From contig OY730173.1 of assembly GCA_963422465.1 (NCBI GenBank), forward strand, positions 186,001-250,000: a DNA stretch of 64,000 nt. The letters run 5' to 3'. This DNA is from Lichina pygmaea. Taxonomy: Eukaryota > Ascomycota > Lichinomycetes > Lichinales > Lichinaceae. The position numbers were made by a program, and so were the translations under genes. The notes below the pieces were generated by a model, which ran no database searches, was not told the origin of the DNA, and worked only from the letters and a program-made list of their open reading frames with translations. Positions within the stretch are counted from its first letter, which is position 1, and every line of letters starts with the position of its first letter. Below, piece after piece: positions 23,168 through 35,898 of this stretch.

Positions 23168-26100
23168 ACAGAACCGAGGACGGCAGATATGTGGAGAAGT
23201 CGTCAGCTCAACGGCTGACAGATTGACCGTCGGCCGAAGCACAATGTCCCTTGTGTCCGTCACAGCTGAAGCCTGCCGATCCTTCATACGAGCCGGAGGT
23301 CTTTTGTCGCCAGCATAGGCGAGCTCGTCCCGGCTGGACCCAAGATCTCGCCTCCTCCAAGGCTCGATGCGAGGAGCAAGGGCTGAGCTACTCAAGATGC
23401 TTATCGCCGAGCGACATGCGGTGAGGTCGAAGCTCGCTGCTGAAAGTAGTGCTTCACCCATCAGCCGTGGGAGCGGAGACTTTCCCAGCGTGTCCATTCC
23501 AAGGAAATCCTTTTCCCTGGGAGAAGAGAGGAGAAGAGTCAAGGTACATGTGGCGGCAGCGCGAGAGTGACAGGCTGTGTGGGGCACGGTACTTCTGTAC
23601 TCCGTACGTACGTGATTTCAGACACAGAAGCCACCACAAGCAGGTGCAGCTTGCTTGTACGAGTATGTGCAGGTCCAACGTGACCGTACCGTGTCGCATC
23701 TCCAGGTGGCAGCTGTCCTGTACAGCTGTGCGGGAGTACAGGATAAGCAGCGCTAGCGGAGAGGTGCCAACGAAGACACCAAGATGCCGAATGAGAAGAG
23801 TGGAATGACGAACGAGTCGCGGCAAGAAGACCGGCTGCCGTCCCAAGTCTGGCAACGGCATGGAGAAAGGAGGCTCTAGACGATGGTGATGCTGCCCGTC
23901 GACCTTCTCGATGTGCTGATTCCTGTCCGATGTCTCTGCTGGATGCCGTGCACGAAAATAGCAGACGCAGTCGGTCGTGTGGGGCAAGATCGGCTGTTGT
24001 CGGGTAACTCAAACCCTCCCCATGGCGCCATGGCGCGGGTACTGTAGCGTTAGACCAGGAACTAGATATTCATGTGTCGCGGACGATTGCCGCTATTAGC
24101 TCCACATGCCTGGTCGTACAAAGTACGTATGTCCGTATGTACCGGTAGCGATGTGCGATCTCCTGCACCTTGTGCTGCACCGCCACGAGCGTGAGGCCTT
24201 GGATGTGCTTCCAGGGCTGTGATGCAGCTTGGGGGTCAGATCGCACCCCGCGTACTTCCGTACCTCGCACATAGACCTACAAGAATCCTTGATGATCAGC
24301 TCCATTGGGCCGCCGGGCAATGCCGGGTCTGTGCTTCGACGGTGGCCAACTACCGTAACTTTAGTCGACCCCAAACAAGCACGGCAAGGTGACAGCCAGC
24401 CACAGCAGCGGGTAGCCAGCTCAACCACAGCCTTGACCGAATCATGTTTGGTTCCTTTCCCGAGCGGTAAGACCAATGCCGTCCGGGGTACTTCCGTAGA
24501 TGCTGTGTAGCCTATCGGGGCCTCGACCAGGCTGATTATGCTCCCGCGCAAGAGTACAGTATCCACTGGCACGAGGACGCCGCAATCGGTCGAAATGACA
24601 CATGGTCGCACAGTCAACGTCGGGTGTCGTCGTGCATGAGGTCGCTTGCTCGTTGACGAAGGCCGCACAGCTATGTCGACGTCGGCTGTGCCAGATCCGA
24701 CCCTCGTCAACTCGGCAAAATTAGTAAATGAGGGCATCGAAGAAGGCCCATGCGTCCAGGTCAACCCTCTACGGGTTCGCCATTGCCACCTGGACTTTGG
24801 AGATTGCTTTAGTGTCTCGGTATTCCATCGAGCTCGGCAAAGGCTCGGCTGTACATACGTAGATGCCTCCTGTTCGTCACGACAGACGTGCACGACCCGG
24901 ATCGTCCCTTCCAGGCTGCAGTAGTCTTCCGGTACGCACCGCGCCGACTCCGAGGGGCGTGGAGTACCCGAGGGTTGGGCCGAAGTCGGACATCAACCAA
25001 TAGACCAGTCCTAAAAGGGAACAGGCGTCAGCAGGCATTGTCCATCAGTACTCGTACCGGTACTGTATGGGAGTACCCTCGTACGTACGTACCTTGGACG
25101 CTCCGTACATGGCGGCAGTCAGATAACGCTGCAGCTGGTGGCTTGATGCTCTTGCATGATGACCACCCTCGACGAGAATGGATCGCAGACGACGTTGCGG
25201 CCTGATAGACACCTTCACTCGAACGCCCAGGTAGGAGAATAATAGCAAGCCTGCTCACGACAATGCTTCGACGAGATTCGTGCTAGTGAAGCCGCGGCGG
25301 CTCCACTGTATCTCGTACTGTACGTCCCACGGCAAAGCTAGGGCTGCTCCATCGAGCCTTTCCCTCGGCGTCATTGAAAGCATAGTCCCCCAACACACTG
25401 GTGGTGGCTGCGGAGACGATATCTCAACAGGCTAGTGTTTGCATAGCGGCACACTGGCCCAAAGAAAGGTCGTACTCTACGGTAAAGTAGAGCATCGACT
25501 TCGGAGTTGAACCGCACACGTTAAAGCCTTGGCTTCCTATGGCTGCTGTAGGCCATTCTGCAAGTACTCCACGAGATATCGTCGTCAAGTTCAGAAGCAC
25601 CCCCATCTGTGAGGTTCTATGTTATTTTTCAAAGGTTTTATAGAGCTCTGTTATTCTCGTTGGTCGATGACAACATCTCTGTAGATACTGTATGGAAGCA
25701 ACTTTAGGATGTCTAGCAAGAGCTAGACATCCTATAGTTCTATAGCTCTCTACATATCAGCCTTGTTCCTTGAACCAAGCGCTAGATAGTGATCACTGCA
25801 GTCTTTTGACTTGCTGAAAATCACTAACGTCAATTAGTCAATGGTCGGAATCAAGTGCATGTACAGAGTATACAGAACATCTTTGATTCTAGAACTAACA
25901 GGCATGGCCAACAAGTCACATCTGATCAAAGGATTGGCTGTTGCCATGATGAAGGTGGAAGTTGGTAAGATAAGGCATCCACGCTGCACCGCACAGTCTG
26001 TACTTACTCACACTACTTCCCCAGTGCAGCTGGGCATGGCTTGGTCGACAGTACTGTACATTACCGTACTGTAGGTCCTTGCACCTGCCATCTCCCTACC

Positions 26101-26921
26101 GGTCCAGCATGCACAGCAGTGGAGTGACCATATAACGTCTGCTGTACCACGTTCCAGAACCTCACCTCCTTTGTTAATATGCTTCCTCGCCTTCAACCTA
26201 GTCCAAGAACAGCCTCTCTCCACCGCACCGCTGAGGCGCCGACGTCCTTCCCCTTTTGCGAGGCGTACTGTATTTGCCGAATGGATTGCTCGTGTCATCC
26301 TGCTAAGACCTCCATGTGCTCAACTTGTCTGTACTGTACAGACGGTTTCTCGTCAAAGCAATGCAGCTGCGCCTGTGGTCCTACAGTACAAGGGTGTACA
26401 GCTGCTCCAGGGCCGCAGGACAAGGTTCCTGCAGGCCGGGGCATCACCAGAGGGAAGGGAGAGAGAGAGAGGGGGCTTACCCCAGATCCCAGAACCCCGC
26501 CGTCGGTGCAGTGGTAGCACAAGACAAGACAAGACTGTAGAGACTGTGAACGCTGTACGGAGTAAGATAGGCAACGCTCACACCGCGGACACGTGGTGCA
26601 TCGGCGACGAACAGCCGACGCATACGCCGATGCTGCAGTCATCGGACTAGTAGTGCCCCGGTTCATCTCTTTTCGGGCCGACAGCGTGTTCCGAGCCCGG
26701 CTGAGAGGCTGGAACGGCGAGCGGTGGTAGTCGACAGGTAGCCAATATCGCACGCTCATGCGTCTTGGGGTAGGACCGGTCTCTGCTCGGCAGCAAGACA
26801 CTAGTCCTGTAAGCTTACGTTATGCTAGGCTAGAATTGCACTGATGTCGAGGGTACCGCTCTTGTAAGATACGATGACGCTCATGATGATAATGATGATG
26901 AGAGTGACAAGGATGGTGACG

Positions 26922-26924
<3 letters not shown>

Positions 26925-26973
<49 letters not shown>

Positions 26974-27003
26974 TGACGATGATGATGATGATGATGATGA
27001 TGA
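26925..27003. repeat. (GAC)n(GAT)n trinucleotide tract
   Basis: About 14 GAC units, then mixed GAT/GAC units ending in a GAT run. It lies outside any gene I can support, yet has the same unit as the Asp-coding tracts in nearby genes. Confidence 0.9.
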
Positions 27004-27398
27004 TTGTGCGCCGGTCAACGACGAGGGACACAAAGGTGAAGACAAGGACGAACAAGGATAGCAGAGGGAAGAGTACAAGTTGCAGCAGATGTGATATCAA
27101 AGGGTTGCAGTTCTCGACGAGACGCCGATGCACGCAGAGTTATCCATTCGCCCATCTCCAGCCAGAGAAAGACGCCGCTTCGCGAAAAGCCCAGTTTTCC
27201 TCCTCGACTGCATCTCGCCAGGAGAGCTGACGGAGGGGTGGCCCACACAAGAAACAATCCGGCCCCCGGTAAAGCTGAGTGAAATGTGTGCTGGACGTGC
27301 GCCGCCCGACGCCGATCCTGCGAGTCGAGCGGCGTCGGCATGTACTAGGGTACTGTAGGCTCCGTGGGCCCGCCACGACGCGCTCCGCCCGACCTAGC

Positions 27399-28734
27399 CT
27401 ACCGCCACCCCCGGTGACCGGTCGACTGACGCCCGGCTCTGTCGAGGCCATCGAGGCCGTCGAGGCCGTCGAAGCCGTCGAGACCGTCGAGACCGTCGAG
27501 ACCGTCGTGGATCTCGCCCCGAAGGAAGGCGCAGGCGAGGATGTCTCGGACGGTCCAGCGCGCGTGCGGGTCCATCTCGAAGCAGCCCCGCAGCAGTTCG
27601 ATGGCGTCACCGGCGCAGCCGTCGATGGCGAGCGCCGTCCGCAACGGCTCCTCGTCCCACTCGCCCTTCAGGATCTTCATCTGGACACGGGGCAGGAAGG
27701 TGTGTCGGAAGGGCAGGTCCCCGACGAGCAGCGCGTAGAGCACGACGCCAAAGGCCCAGACGTCGGCCGTCGGTGAGACGAGGCCGGCCCGGCTCGCCAG
27801 GAGCTCCGGCGACGCGTACTCGAGACTGCCGGCGACCGACGATGTCGGGCTCGCGCTCAGCGCGGAAGCGTCCGTCGTGCCGTCGGCAAGGTTCGCGGGC
27901 GACGAGAACGAGGACGACGACGGCGACGGCGGCTCGCGCGCCTCGGCCGCGTCCTCGGGTCCGCGTCCGGCCGCGCCCTCGCTCTGACTTTCCCCGTCGG
28001 CCGGCATGTATTCGGCCATGCCAAAGTCGCAGAGGAGCACGTCGCCGCCGAGGGCCGCGCTCGCCGGGTCGGTCCGGTCGACGAGGCAGTTCTCGAGCTT
28101 GACGTCGCGGTGGACGACCCGGACGTCCTCGTGCAGGTACCGCAGCGCCGAGGCGAGCCCGGCCGCGTAGCGGCGGGCCTGAACCACCGTGATGCCACGC
28201 CGGTTGGCGCGCACGAGGTCGAAGAGGGTCCCGTCCGGGTGCAGCTCGGTGAAGCAGAAGGTCGCAAAGGGCGTGTCGTAGACGACGAGCAGCGGCAGGA
28301 TGGAGCGGTGGCCGAGGCAGCGCCACAACGACACCTCGCGCTCGAACTCGACCTGGAGGAGCTCGTTCTCGCGCTCGGTCCGGCCGGTCAGCTGCTTGCG
28401 GACGATCTTGACGGCGCGCCGCACGCGTCGGCCGTCGCCGTCGACGCCGTGCGCCTCGCGCACGACGCTGAAGCCGCCGTAGCCGATCTGCTCGCCCAGG
28501 ACGTAGTCGCCCACCTCCTGGCCGGCGTCGTCCGGCTCGGGCGCCGGCGCGCCCACCTTGCCCCACGTCGACAGGAACATGCTCGCCGGGGACAGCGAGC
28601 TGGACGAGGCCGGCGAGCGCAGCGACACCGTGCGCCGGCCCTTCCGCAGCCGCGGTAGCCCCTCGAAGGCGTCGCTCTTCGTCCGGCACGCTCGACCCGG
28701 CCCGGCCGGCCCGGGCCACGTCGCGGGGCCCCCT

Positions 28735-28811
<77 letters not shown>

Positions 28812-29726
28812 CTTATCCTCCTTGGCCGGCACGGCGGCTGCAGCCACGGCCGCTTTAGGGGCGGCGTGTTGCGCCGACGAAGGCGTGCCGAGCGGCGCCA
28901 GCGCGAGCTCGACGGGCGTCTCCAGCAGCGGCGTTGGCGGCTCGTCCGGTGGCGGCGAGGCGGTGGAGGTCGATGTCAAAGAGGCCATGCGTTCACGGTA
29001 GCCGAGGTAGTTGTCCTCCGAGAGGTCATCGCCGGGGCCAGGCACGAGCAACGAGCGGCGTCGGTTGTCCGTCGCCGGGATCGCCCGTGGCGCGGCCAAG
29101 GCGACGGCCGAGGCCCGACCGTCCTTGAGGCCTAGACCGTGCGTGAACGGGTTGTAGCCGGTCCCTGCGGTGCCCGCTCGGGGCCAGTCCGCGAACGAGG
29201 CGAGACGACCGGAGTGCACCGCGAGCTCGCACATCAGCGATCGCCCGCGAGGCCGCGAGCCGCGATCCCTTCTGGACGTCTCGGCCAGAGGGTCTTCGAG
29301 GCGCTTCTCGTGGTTGCCGTCGAGAGCGAGCCTGCGGTTGAAGGCAACGGACCGCCGGCGCTTCTCGAAGGATGTCGCCAGGAGTGACGGCTCGAGCCAG
29401 CGCTGCGCCGGCGAGATCTCGCCGTAATCGTTGGGCTCCGCTCCACCGCGCGGTGCCGAGGGGATCTTGATCGGAGGGGTCGACGAATGGCCGGTCATGG
29501 CATCCAAGCCGAGACGGTCCTTGGCGCCGAACGGGTCGGCGCACAAGTGCGGTACGCTCGACTCGAGCTTGTCGTTCGTGAAAGGGAAGCCATCGGCCAG
29601 GCCAGCTGGCGATTCGCTCCGTTCTTCATCGTAGAAGGCCGTTTCGGGACCGAGCGGCGTCTGCAGGGGCGAGGCCGAGTCGTCCTGCCCCACTCTCCAG
29701 AAGCGGCCGGAATCGAGGGCGGTCAT
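27399..29726 (-). CDS. serine/threonine protein kinase with Asp-rich tract
   Basis: Single-exon gene, 775 aa, ATG at 29726. The N-terminal 400 residues are low-complexity and basic/Ser-rich. They include an uninterrupted poly-Asp run of over 20 residues (about 304-329) coded by a perfect GAC-type repeat. The kinase domain fills roughly residues 405-735: glycine loop GYGGFSVV (about 410), AVKIV Lys, catalytic loop VVHRDVKLENC (about 537), DFG in LLCDFGMAEY (about 567), YASPELL (about 638) and ADVWAFGVVLYALLVGDLPF. All catalytic residues are present, so it should be active. The tail is a minisatellite-coded DGLDGL repeat (about 737-763). It resembles fungus-specific CAMK-like kinases, but I cannot assign an orthologue. 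The long Ser/Asp insert in the kinase domain between the DFG and APE segments is unusual. Confidence 0.92.
27431..27512. repeat. 9-bp coding minisatellite (DGL repeat) at kinase C-terminus
   Basis: About eight near-identical 9-bp units on the minus strand, reading Asp-Gly-Leu with one Asp-Gly-Phe, directly before the end of the kinase reading frame. The units keep the reading frame. Confidence 0.85.
28738..28811. repeat. (TCG/GAC)n coding microsatellite in the kinase gene
   Basis: About 24 perfect triplets encoding the poly-Asp run of the kinase on the minus strand. The purity of the repeat at DNA level suggests recent slippage. Confidence 0.92.
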
Positions 29727-32700
29727 GGCCGCCCTGGACCCGCTGGCACTCGACGACGCTGCTCCTGTTTGGCCGTCAGGCTTCTTTTCCTCTTCGGCAG
29801 TCGATCACGGCGAACGGCGTCGACGAAAGATCGTTAAACGGTATTCGGATCAGTCGTCGTTGCTCCCGTTTCTCCGCCTGGGCATCGTCGAGTCCCTGTC
29901 GAGGCGGGTCTTGCGCTGGAATGTTGAATTGGCCGCTGAACAGAGCGGAAAGGAATCGGATGACCGTGGGAAATGGCACGATGTGCATCCGCCCAAGGTA
30001 ACCGGAGCGCTATACTCGTACGAGTAATACGTACGTACGTAAGTCCGGGTCAGGGTCGTCGCTAGCCGGACGTCTGTGCCACCAAACTATGGGATAAGGT
30101 CGGAATGCGGCGTCGTCGGTCTCTCGGACCTCGAACCGTCGGCCTCCTTTCTTTTTCTCGCGGTCAACCTCGTTTCTCCATCGTCGAGGCGACGATGCCC
30201 CTCTTCGCTTGTTGGCTGCAGTGCCGGTTCTTCCCGTACGGAGATATCGTGGGCACCAAAGGTTGAGTATCAGGGATAACAATGGGACCATTCGTCCAAC
30301 TTTTCCTTGTCTGTTTCTTCCAGGGTCAGACAGTCGCCTTGTCAGTACCACCTTCTATCTCTTTCCCCTCATCCTCCTCCGGCTGTGGTGGAACGGTCAA
30401 TGGGTGCCAGCATGTCGTGGAGGAGGAAGGAGTCGTCTTGGAACCGCACTTGCTCCGGTCGAATTCGAGTCACTTCGTTCGTACTGTACTGTACGTACAG
30501 TAAGTTACGTAGCGGACGCCCACATTACTGGTACTTCATTAGTCAAGGAAACTCGACTGCGCCCGACTTCCCCCGTATGGGACCGTCGCGCCTACTGGAG
30601 GCCCTCGTTAAATACGGTACTTTTAGGCATTAGACTAGGGAAAGCCGCCTAGCGGGGGCTCGCTTCTGCGGCAAGCACCAATGACAAGCCTAGGCATCCC
30701 CACCATGGGGACGCCAGAACACCCGAAGAACTCTCACGGCGCGGATCCCCCACACTACGATGTCGTGGCCCTTTCACTCGCACTGGCTCGACAAGACTTT
30801 TGAGCTCGGTGCCGACCGACCTGGTGGACGTATCATAATTACGAATGTATAGAGACCCCACACGGTACTCCATACCTCGTTTCTCGTACGTAGCGCAGAG
30901 GCTTCTCTGTCGGTCAGCTTCAAACAGCGTGATGGCTTCAAAATCATATCAAAGTTGAATGATGGCAGCTCATCTGGACGGTTGGTGATGTTGTTGACAC
31001 TACGCATATAGATCAGGATGCACTCCATCCCAAGATGGGGCAATTTCCATCTTACGCCACTCACTGGGTCAAAGTTGAGAATACGGGTCATCGGGCCCAG
31101 CTACCAGGCACGCAGGTGCGAAACCAGGATCAGGCGTGGGGTACTCTTGTACTCGTTCTGGACGAACCCTGGACTGGACAGATAGCGTCGCAGTAGCCCC
31201 ACCCGCTGTCGCATGACAACCGAGTTCGAGACCTGCCTACGGTCTTATCTCTGACGAGCGTCTCAGACAGGGACCAGCTTCCACGTGATGTTGCACCGAG
31301 CGCTGTCAGACCGTGTCCACAACTCATGATGCTGAATTGGCGCAGTAACGGCTCCTCAAGGGGAAGAAACACCTGTAAGGCTATCAAGGTCAGAGGGAGA
31401 GCAGACATGCCATCCACGGGCAAGCCTAGTGGACCCAGGTCTGTCACGCCTCCTGAGTGCTGACGCTGATACATCTGGGTGCCCATGCGAGGGAGGGCTT
31501 CGGAAGGTATACGAGATTCCCACCTGAGGTCCGGGGTCGGAAGATAAGGATGCATGCATCGAAACGACTCAAGCCTACCGTACTTGATATGGGACAGGAT
31601 GTGCGGAATCTCCGTACGCATAGCGGTATGTTAGAGTTCCAATCTCCAATATGTGTACGGGAGGAGCTACCAGTAAACAACTCGCAGTCACTTATCCGCT
31701 ATGTTTTACAGCCTACATGTGACCTATCATCCTACGAAGCTCTGGTATGTATCCTCGTACAGTACTACGCAGGGAGGGGAGTTGCACCTGTCTGAGGAGG
31801 TTCAAAGAAGAGACTGGCAACAAGACATCAAGAAAGGGAAAGATGAACGTGAGATCTGAGATGTCGTGGGACAAGAGGATATCAAAAAAAAAAAAGATTT
31901 GTAAGCTTTGTCGATCATACAGTACGAGTGCGTACGTAAGAAAAGTAACCACAATGAAACAAGCGTGTAAGACGAAAAGGGATACAGCCAAAGCGTGCAC
32001 TCGATATATCTGGTTAGAGAGTCCTGATTCTGCCCACCGGCCTCTTCTGACTGATTGCTGTTGTTCTTGTTGTTAGGGAGATGCTCCGAGCCTCCCAACA
32101 GGCCTCCCGACAGAAGGCAGCTTCCCGAGCCTTCATCCTTCTTCGCTGAGATTCCAGAATGTTGTCATCTCTTTCCTTTGTTGCATAGAATAAGGACTGT
32201 CTATATACGGTAGTAGACTAGTTAGCCATCCCTTATGCAACACAGATCTCACCTCAGTCGTTCCTCTGCATCAGGCAGTCGCCTGCTTCTAACAGTTCTT
32301 CCCATGCTCCCCACCCAATGGAGGTTGATTTAATTGTACATTGGCTGTTCACACAGTGAGTGAGCTTTCTTGACAGGGAGGCTCTACGGATCAAACCGCA
32401 CTTGCAGTTACTTTTCATAGAGGACTGTGGTCACGCCTACTTGCCTGAGGTCACTCGCCGTCGGTGTGTCTGATCTCGTTCTCCCCACGTATCTGCCTTG
32501 AAGCTCGCCGATTTCCCCATCAAGGGTGACTTGGAGCTTGTGGGTTTCCACTCTGTGCTGCTCTTGAAGGTCGCAGATAGTCCCTTGGCGAGTCTCGGAG
32601 AGTATGTTGATCCTCTTCGTGTGCGGGGCTAGAATTCCAAAACTCTCTCCGTACGCTGGCTTTATAGGTGGTGGATTCCCACGACTTGTCTTGACGCCTC

Positions 32701-33968
32701 CAAGTGGCCTGGGGGTGTTGGTTTTGGAGTCACCAAGACCCTTCCACAAGGGAAGGTAGGTCTGGCCAGCAAGCCAGGGTAGACACCAGACCCGCAGCTG
32801 GCCTACAGGCGACACGCACAATGCGATGAGAAGAACGCACGTGGAATTGGGAACTAGCAACGTTTGATTCTTGAAGCTAAGGCCAGCCAACGTCCTAATG
32901 GAGGAGTGTTGGTATGTTTCGTCCTTTTCGAGATGAGTGCAGACTACAGCAAAGTAACAAAGAAATACAGATGGTCGAAGACGAAGGGAGATGGAGCCAA
33001 TGACGACAAGACTGATGACTGGAAAGACTAGATCTGATCTCTAGTGCGATTACAAGCAATGATCGAAGGAGGCTGTTTTGAGAAATACTTGGTAGTTGCA
33101 TCAAGTAGCAGTGCACTTGACTTTGCCGTACCTACCTAGAGCCATACAAAGATCTCCTTGTGAAAGACAAAGGACGATGATGTTTGGAGAAGCCTGAGCC
33201 TTGAAAGATTCCCGGGTGGCTGATCTGATTCTCACATCAAGTGTCGAATGATGGGATGATGCGGAGCGTCAGTCATGACGATGATGTCTGTTTACAACCG
33301 TCGTGAACCATCTTTAATCCCAGCAAGGAAGGGACTACATGTCAATGACGATAGCGAGGTGCACAGCCAGACTCCCCTGCTGGTGAGGACAAGCCAGAGG
33401 CTACGGTAGACGTCGAATGATAGTCGTCGATCTGAGTACGGAGGTGCAGTGCCACGACAGAAGTTGGTGTATAGCCCCATACAAAATCAACTTTGGGTGA
33501 GCTCATCTAGTTGTTAGTAGTGCGACAACACGGTGCAAGAAAGGTGTTGATTATGTCGCATTACATATGATCACTGCGAGGTGGGTGACGGATATAACGT
33601 TACGGTCCTACAAGCAAAAGTTGGTTGCAGAGCCGCATTGTCACAGAACAACGCAAAACCAGAACATTCCAGCAGAGGTATCCAGACGAGGTTCTGCCTT
33701 TCTCCTCTTCGGAAGAGAATCGCCAAAGGACCCATAACTACGCGGACTCTACGACCACTGTGACTTTCTTACGAATTTCTTACCCGGAACGGAGATTGAG
33801 TGAATGGGGTCGGTCTTGGGTGCGGTGCTTTTCTCGATTTGTCGGGTACGTTCCCGTAGACCCCGAGGGACGTTCTTGTGACTGCAAGTAGGGCTTGTAG
33901 AACTTTTGATATTCTCCTGGCTACAGTACACATCTGAAACCAAAGCCGCAAGCAGATTCCCGTGATCC
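29727..33968. other. gene-poor intergenic region
   Basis: No gene recognised. Several open frames of 60-160 codons exist (for example 31130-31621 minus and 32408-32890 minus), but they lack known domains and most lack an ATG start. The stretch 30660-32900 could be the remains of a decayed gene; I cannot assign it. GTAC-rich words cluster at 30005-30045 and 30475-30510. Confidence 0.45.
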
Positions 33969-34476
33969 GTAACTTCGGACAATTACTCTGGTACCCCCCA
34001 CTATGCACGTCTATCACTTCGGTGCCCCCTCTTACTTCCATGCCCCCCCGGCATAAATCAGTACATACACTTTGCCGAGCCACACCATACAAAGCTAGGT
34101 ATTTCTTCAAGTCAAGCAAGGAATCAGCTTCATAAGTTCTGGAAGTATCACACAGTGTACATTCTTCGGTCGCAATTTTTTTTCAGTCGCATCTAATGCC
34201 TAGCTCTAGGTCTATCAAGCCAAATCTTATTTTCGATGTCATATATGGCATTTTCGGCGCGGTGGAGACCTTGTGAGTGGTGTGGAGTTGGGCGGTGGGT
34301 GGGCCGATGCCCCAAAAGTTTAGTAGTACTTAGCTCTTCCAGGGGTGTGCCGCCAAATTAGAAGTATTTGTGCTAAGCGAAGGGGGCATGGAAGTAAGAG
34401 GGGGCACCCAAGGAAGATACGTACGAAGTACGTTACGTACATAGAGGGGGGTACCGGAGTAATTGTCCGAACTTAC
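33969..34476. mobile_element. MITE-like element with long imperfect terminal inverted repeats, copy 2
   Basis: The ends are inverted: GTAACTTCGGACAATTACTC at 33969 and the complement of GTAAGTTCGGACAATTACTC ending at 34476. A second inverted block lies inside (CCCCCTCTTACTTCCATGCC at about 34024 against GGCATGGAAGTAAGAGGGGG at about 34386). The 508-bp element has no coding capacity and an AT-richer core. It shares end words with the 91-bp copy at 8529-8619. No clear target-site duplication could be fixed. A non-autonomous DNA transposon is the simplest reading. Confidence 0.72.
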
Positions 34477-35487
34477 AATCCCCTCTGCCCCTATAATCAG
34501 TACGATTCTTACCTGTACGTTAGGTAGGCCAAAGTGTACGAGTACACATTGTCAAGTCCGGACTTGACCATGTTCTCATCTAAGTACATGTGATATCTGT
34601 CACTGGTGAAGACGTCATCAGGGGTGAAGAGCTGACTTCAGCTGTCAGCGCTTTCCAAAGCGTCAGCAGAGTCACGTGCATGCTCACCTGCAGCAGTGCC
34701 GCCTCGAGTGTCGTGCCACGCTAGCGGATCGGCGGGCGCAGGAACGATCATCGGTCGCTGTCTTCATCGGATTTCTATCTCGCCATTCCCAAGGCCATCA
34801 TTGGCTTACGAGCGATTGATTACTGGAGAGAGATTCTGGCCGTTCTGTGGGAGAAGGATATGGCACGGCGCAACGGTCCGGGGACGACGGATAGCCACCG
34901 TCTTTGCCGATCCCGGCCCCCAAACGAAACATGAAAAAAAGCAATCCCAGCCGACTTCCTTTCGGTCGGGATGGAGGAGCAGGTAGTGCCGAGCCAGAAG
35001 CGCTACCCCTTACCGTAGGGTACGGGACTGGATCAGTCTAGGCGTGCAAGGCACGCTAGGGCCTGATTCCGGCGCCGCACAGCGACACAGTTCACCCAAA
35101 GAAACCTAGCGGGCTTAACTCCCCATTTTTGAAACTGTGGACCGGAGAAAAAGCAAGCGATTGAGAGGGTCGGATCACGAGTTTTGGTAGAAGACTCTGC
35201 TACTACCTGATCGAGCTCGGAACCAAAGGTGCAATCCGGGGTCGTGGAACGGTAGATCGTCCCTGCCGAAGCGCCGTGTCGAGAGCGCCGGCGCACCGGC
35301 ACTTTCGAGTCGGAACATTACTACTGGAAAAAATAATAATTGATTAATGCCCGGGACGCCTCAGATCGATTGCGCCCCCGACGGCCATTCTCTCGTGGCT
35401 CTCGCTCTCTACGAGGTACAGCCAGGACGACAGACTCTGTTCATGGTACTGGAAAGTCTCGGCGCTGGACAATTCGCGACTGTCGAA

Positions 35488-35519
<32 letters not shown>

Positions 35520-35526
35520 CAACAGT

Positions 35527-35567
<41 letters not shown>

Positions 35568-35898
35568 CGAATCCTTGACCGAGTTGGTCTGTCGAACCAC
35601 TGTCTCTCGTCGGATCTCGCGCGGCTCCCCTCCTCCTCAGGCCCCCTCCACTGCCCCCCTCTGCGACAACGTGCGACGTCGGACCTTTGTTTCTGGTCAT
35701 CGCATGGCAAAACGAGCCTGAACGAGACCGGCGCCGCTGTCGAAACACCGTCGCTCTGCGCTCTCGGTAGCCACCTTGGATCGTATAAATCGAACGGGTC
35801 GCGCTGGTCGCGCTGGTTCGTGACGCACCGTCGTCTTTGAAGGCTGGGACTTCTGGGGCACCCTGTCGACGGTGCGATAGCTGGTCTCTGCTCCCGCG
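34477..35898. other. intergenic and presumed TEA4/BUD14 5' leader
   Basis: No independent gene. The last 500 bp hold a GAC then AAC microsatellite (35489-35570) and probably form the promoter and 5' UTR of the TEA4/BUD14 gene. Confidence 0.5.
35489..35570. repeat. (GAC)n(AAC)n composite microsatellite
   Basis: About ten GAC triplets, a short GGCAACAGT bridge, then about fourteen AAC triplets. It lies 330-410 bp upstream of the TEA4/BUD14 start, in a stretch open in one frame but without protein-like flanks, so probably leader sequence. Confidence 0.9.

Larger units (their letters stand above)
22536..27398. other. 4.9-kb gene-poor intergenic region
   Basis: No gene recognised on either strand; open frames are short or low-complexity. 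It contains a 29-bp tandem repeat (23081-23167), GTAC-rich words (23595-23620, 25060-25100, 26040-26080) and a long GAC/GAT microsatellite (26925-27003). The first few hundred bases should be the tyrosinase promoter. Confidence 0.5.

Noticed and set aside
24096-24893. A 265-codon minus-strand frame.
   Set aside because: No domain, no coding-like composition, and it spans GTAC-rich intergenic words.
25424-25606. A GGTTCAACTCC-like string on the minus strand suggesting the T-arm of a tRNA.
   Set aside because: The flanking bases do not pair as a T-stem, and no acceptor, D or anticodon arms can be drawn at the right spacing.
27607-28719. A 370-codon frame within the kinase gene.
   Set aside because: Arg/Ala-rich shadow of the kinase coding frame.
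35347-35721. A frame with poly-Asp and poly-Asn runs upstream of TEA4/BUD14.
   Set aside because: The runs come from a composite microsatellite and the flanks are not protein-like; it is treated as leader DNA.
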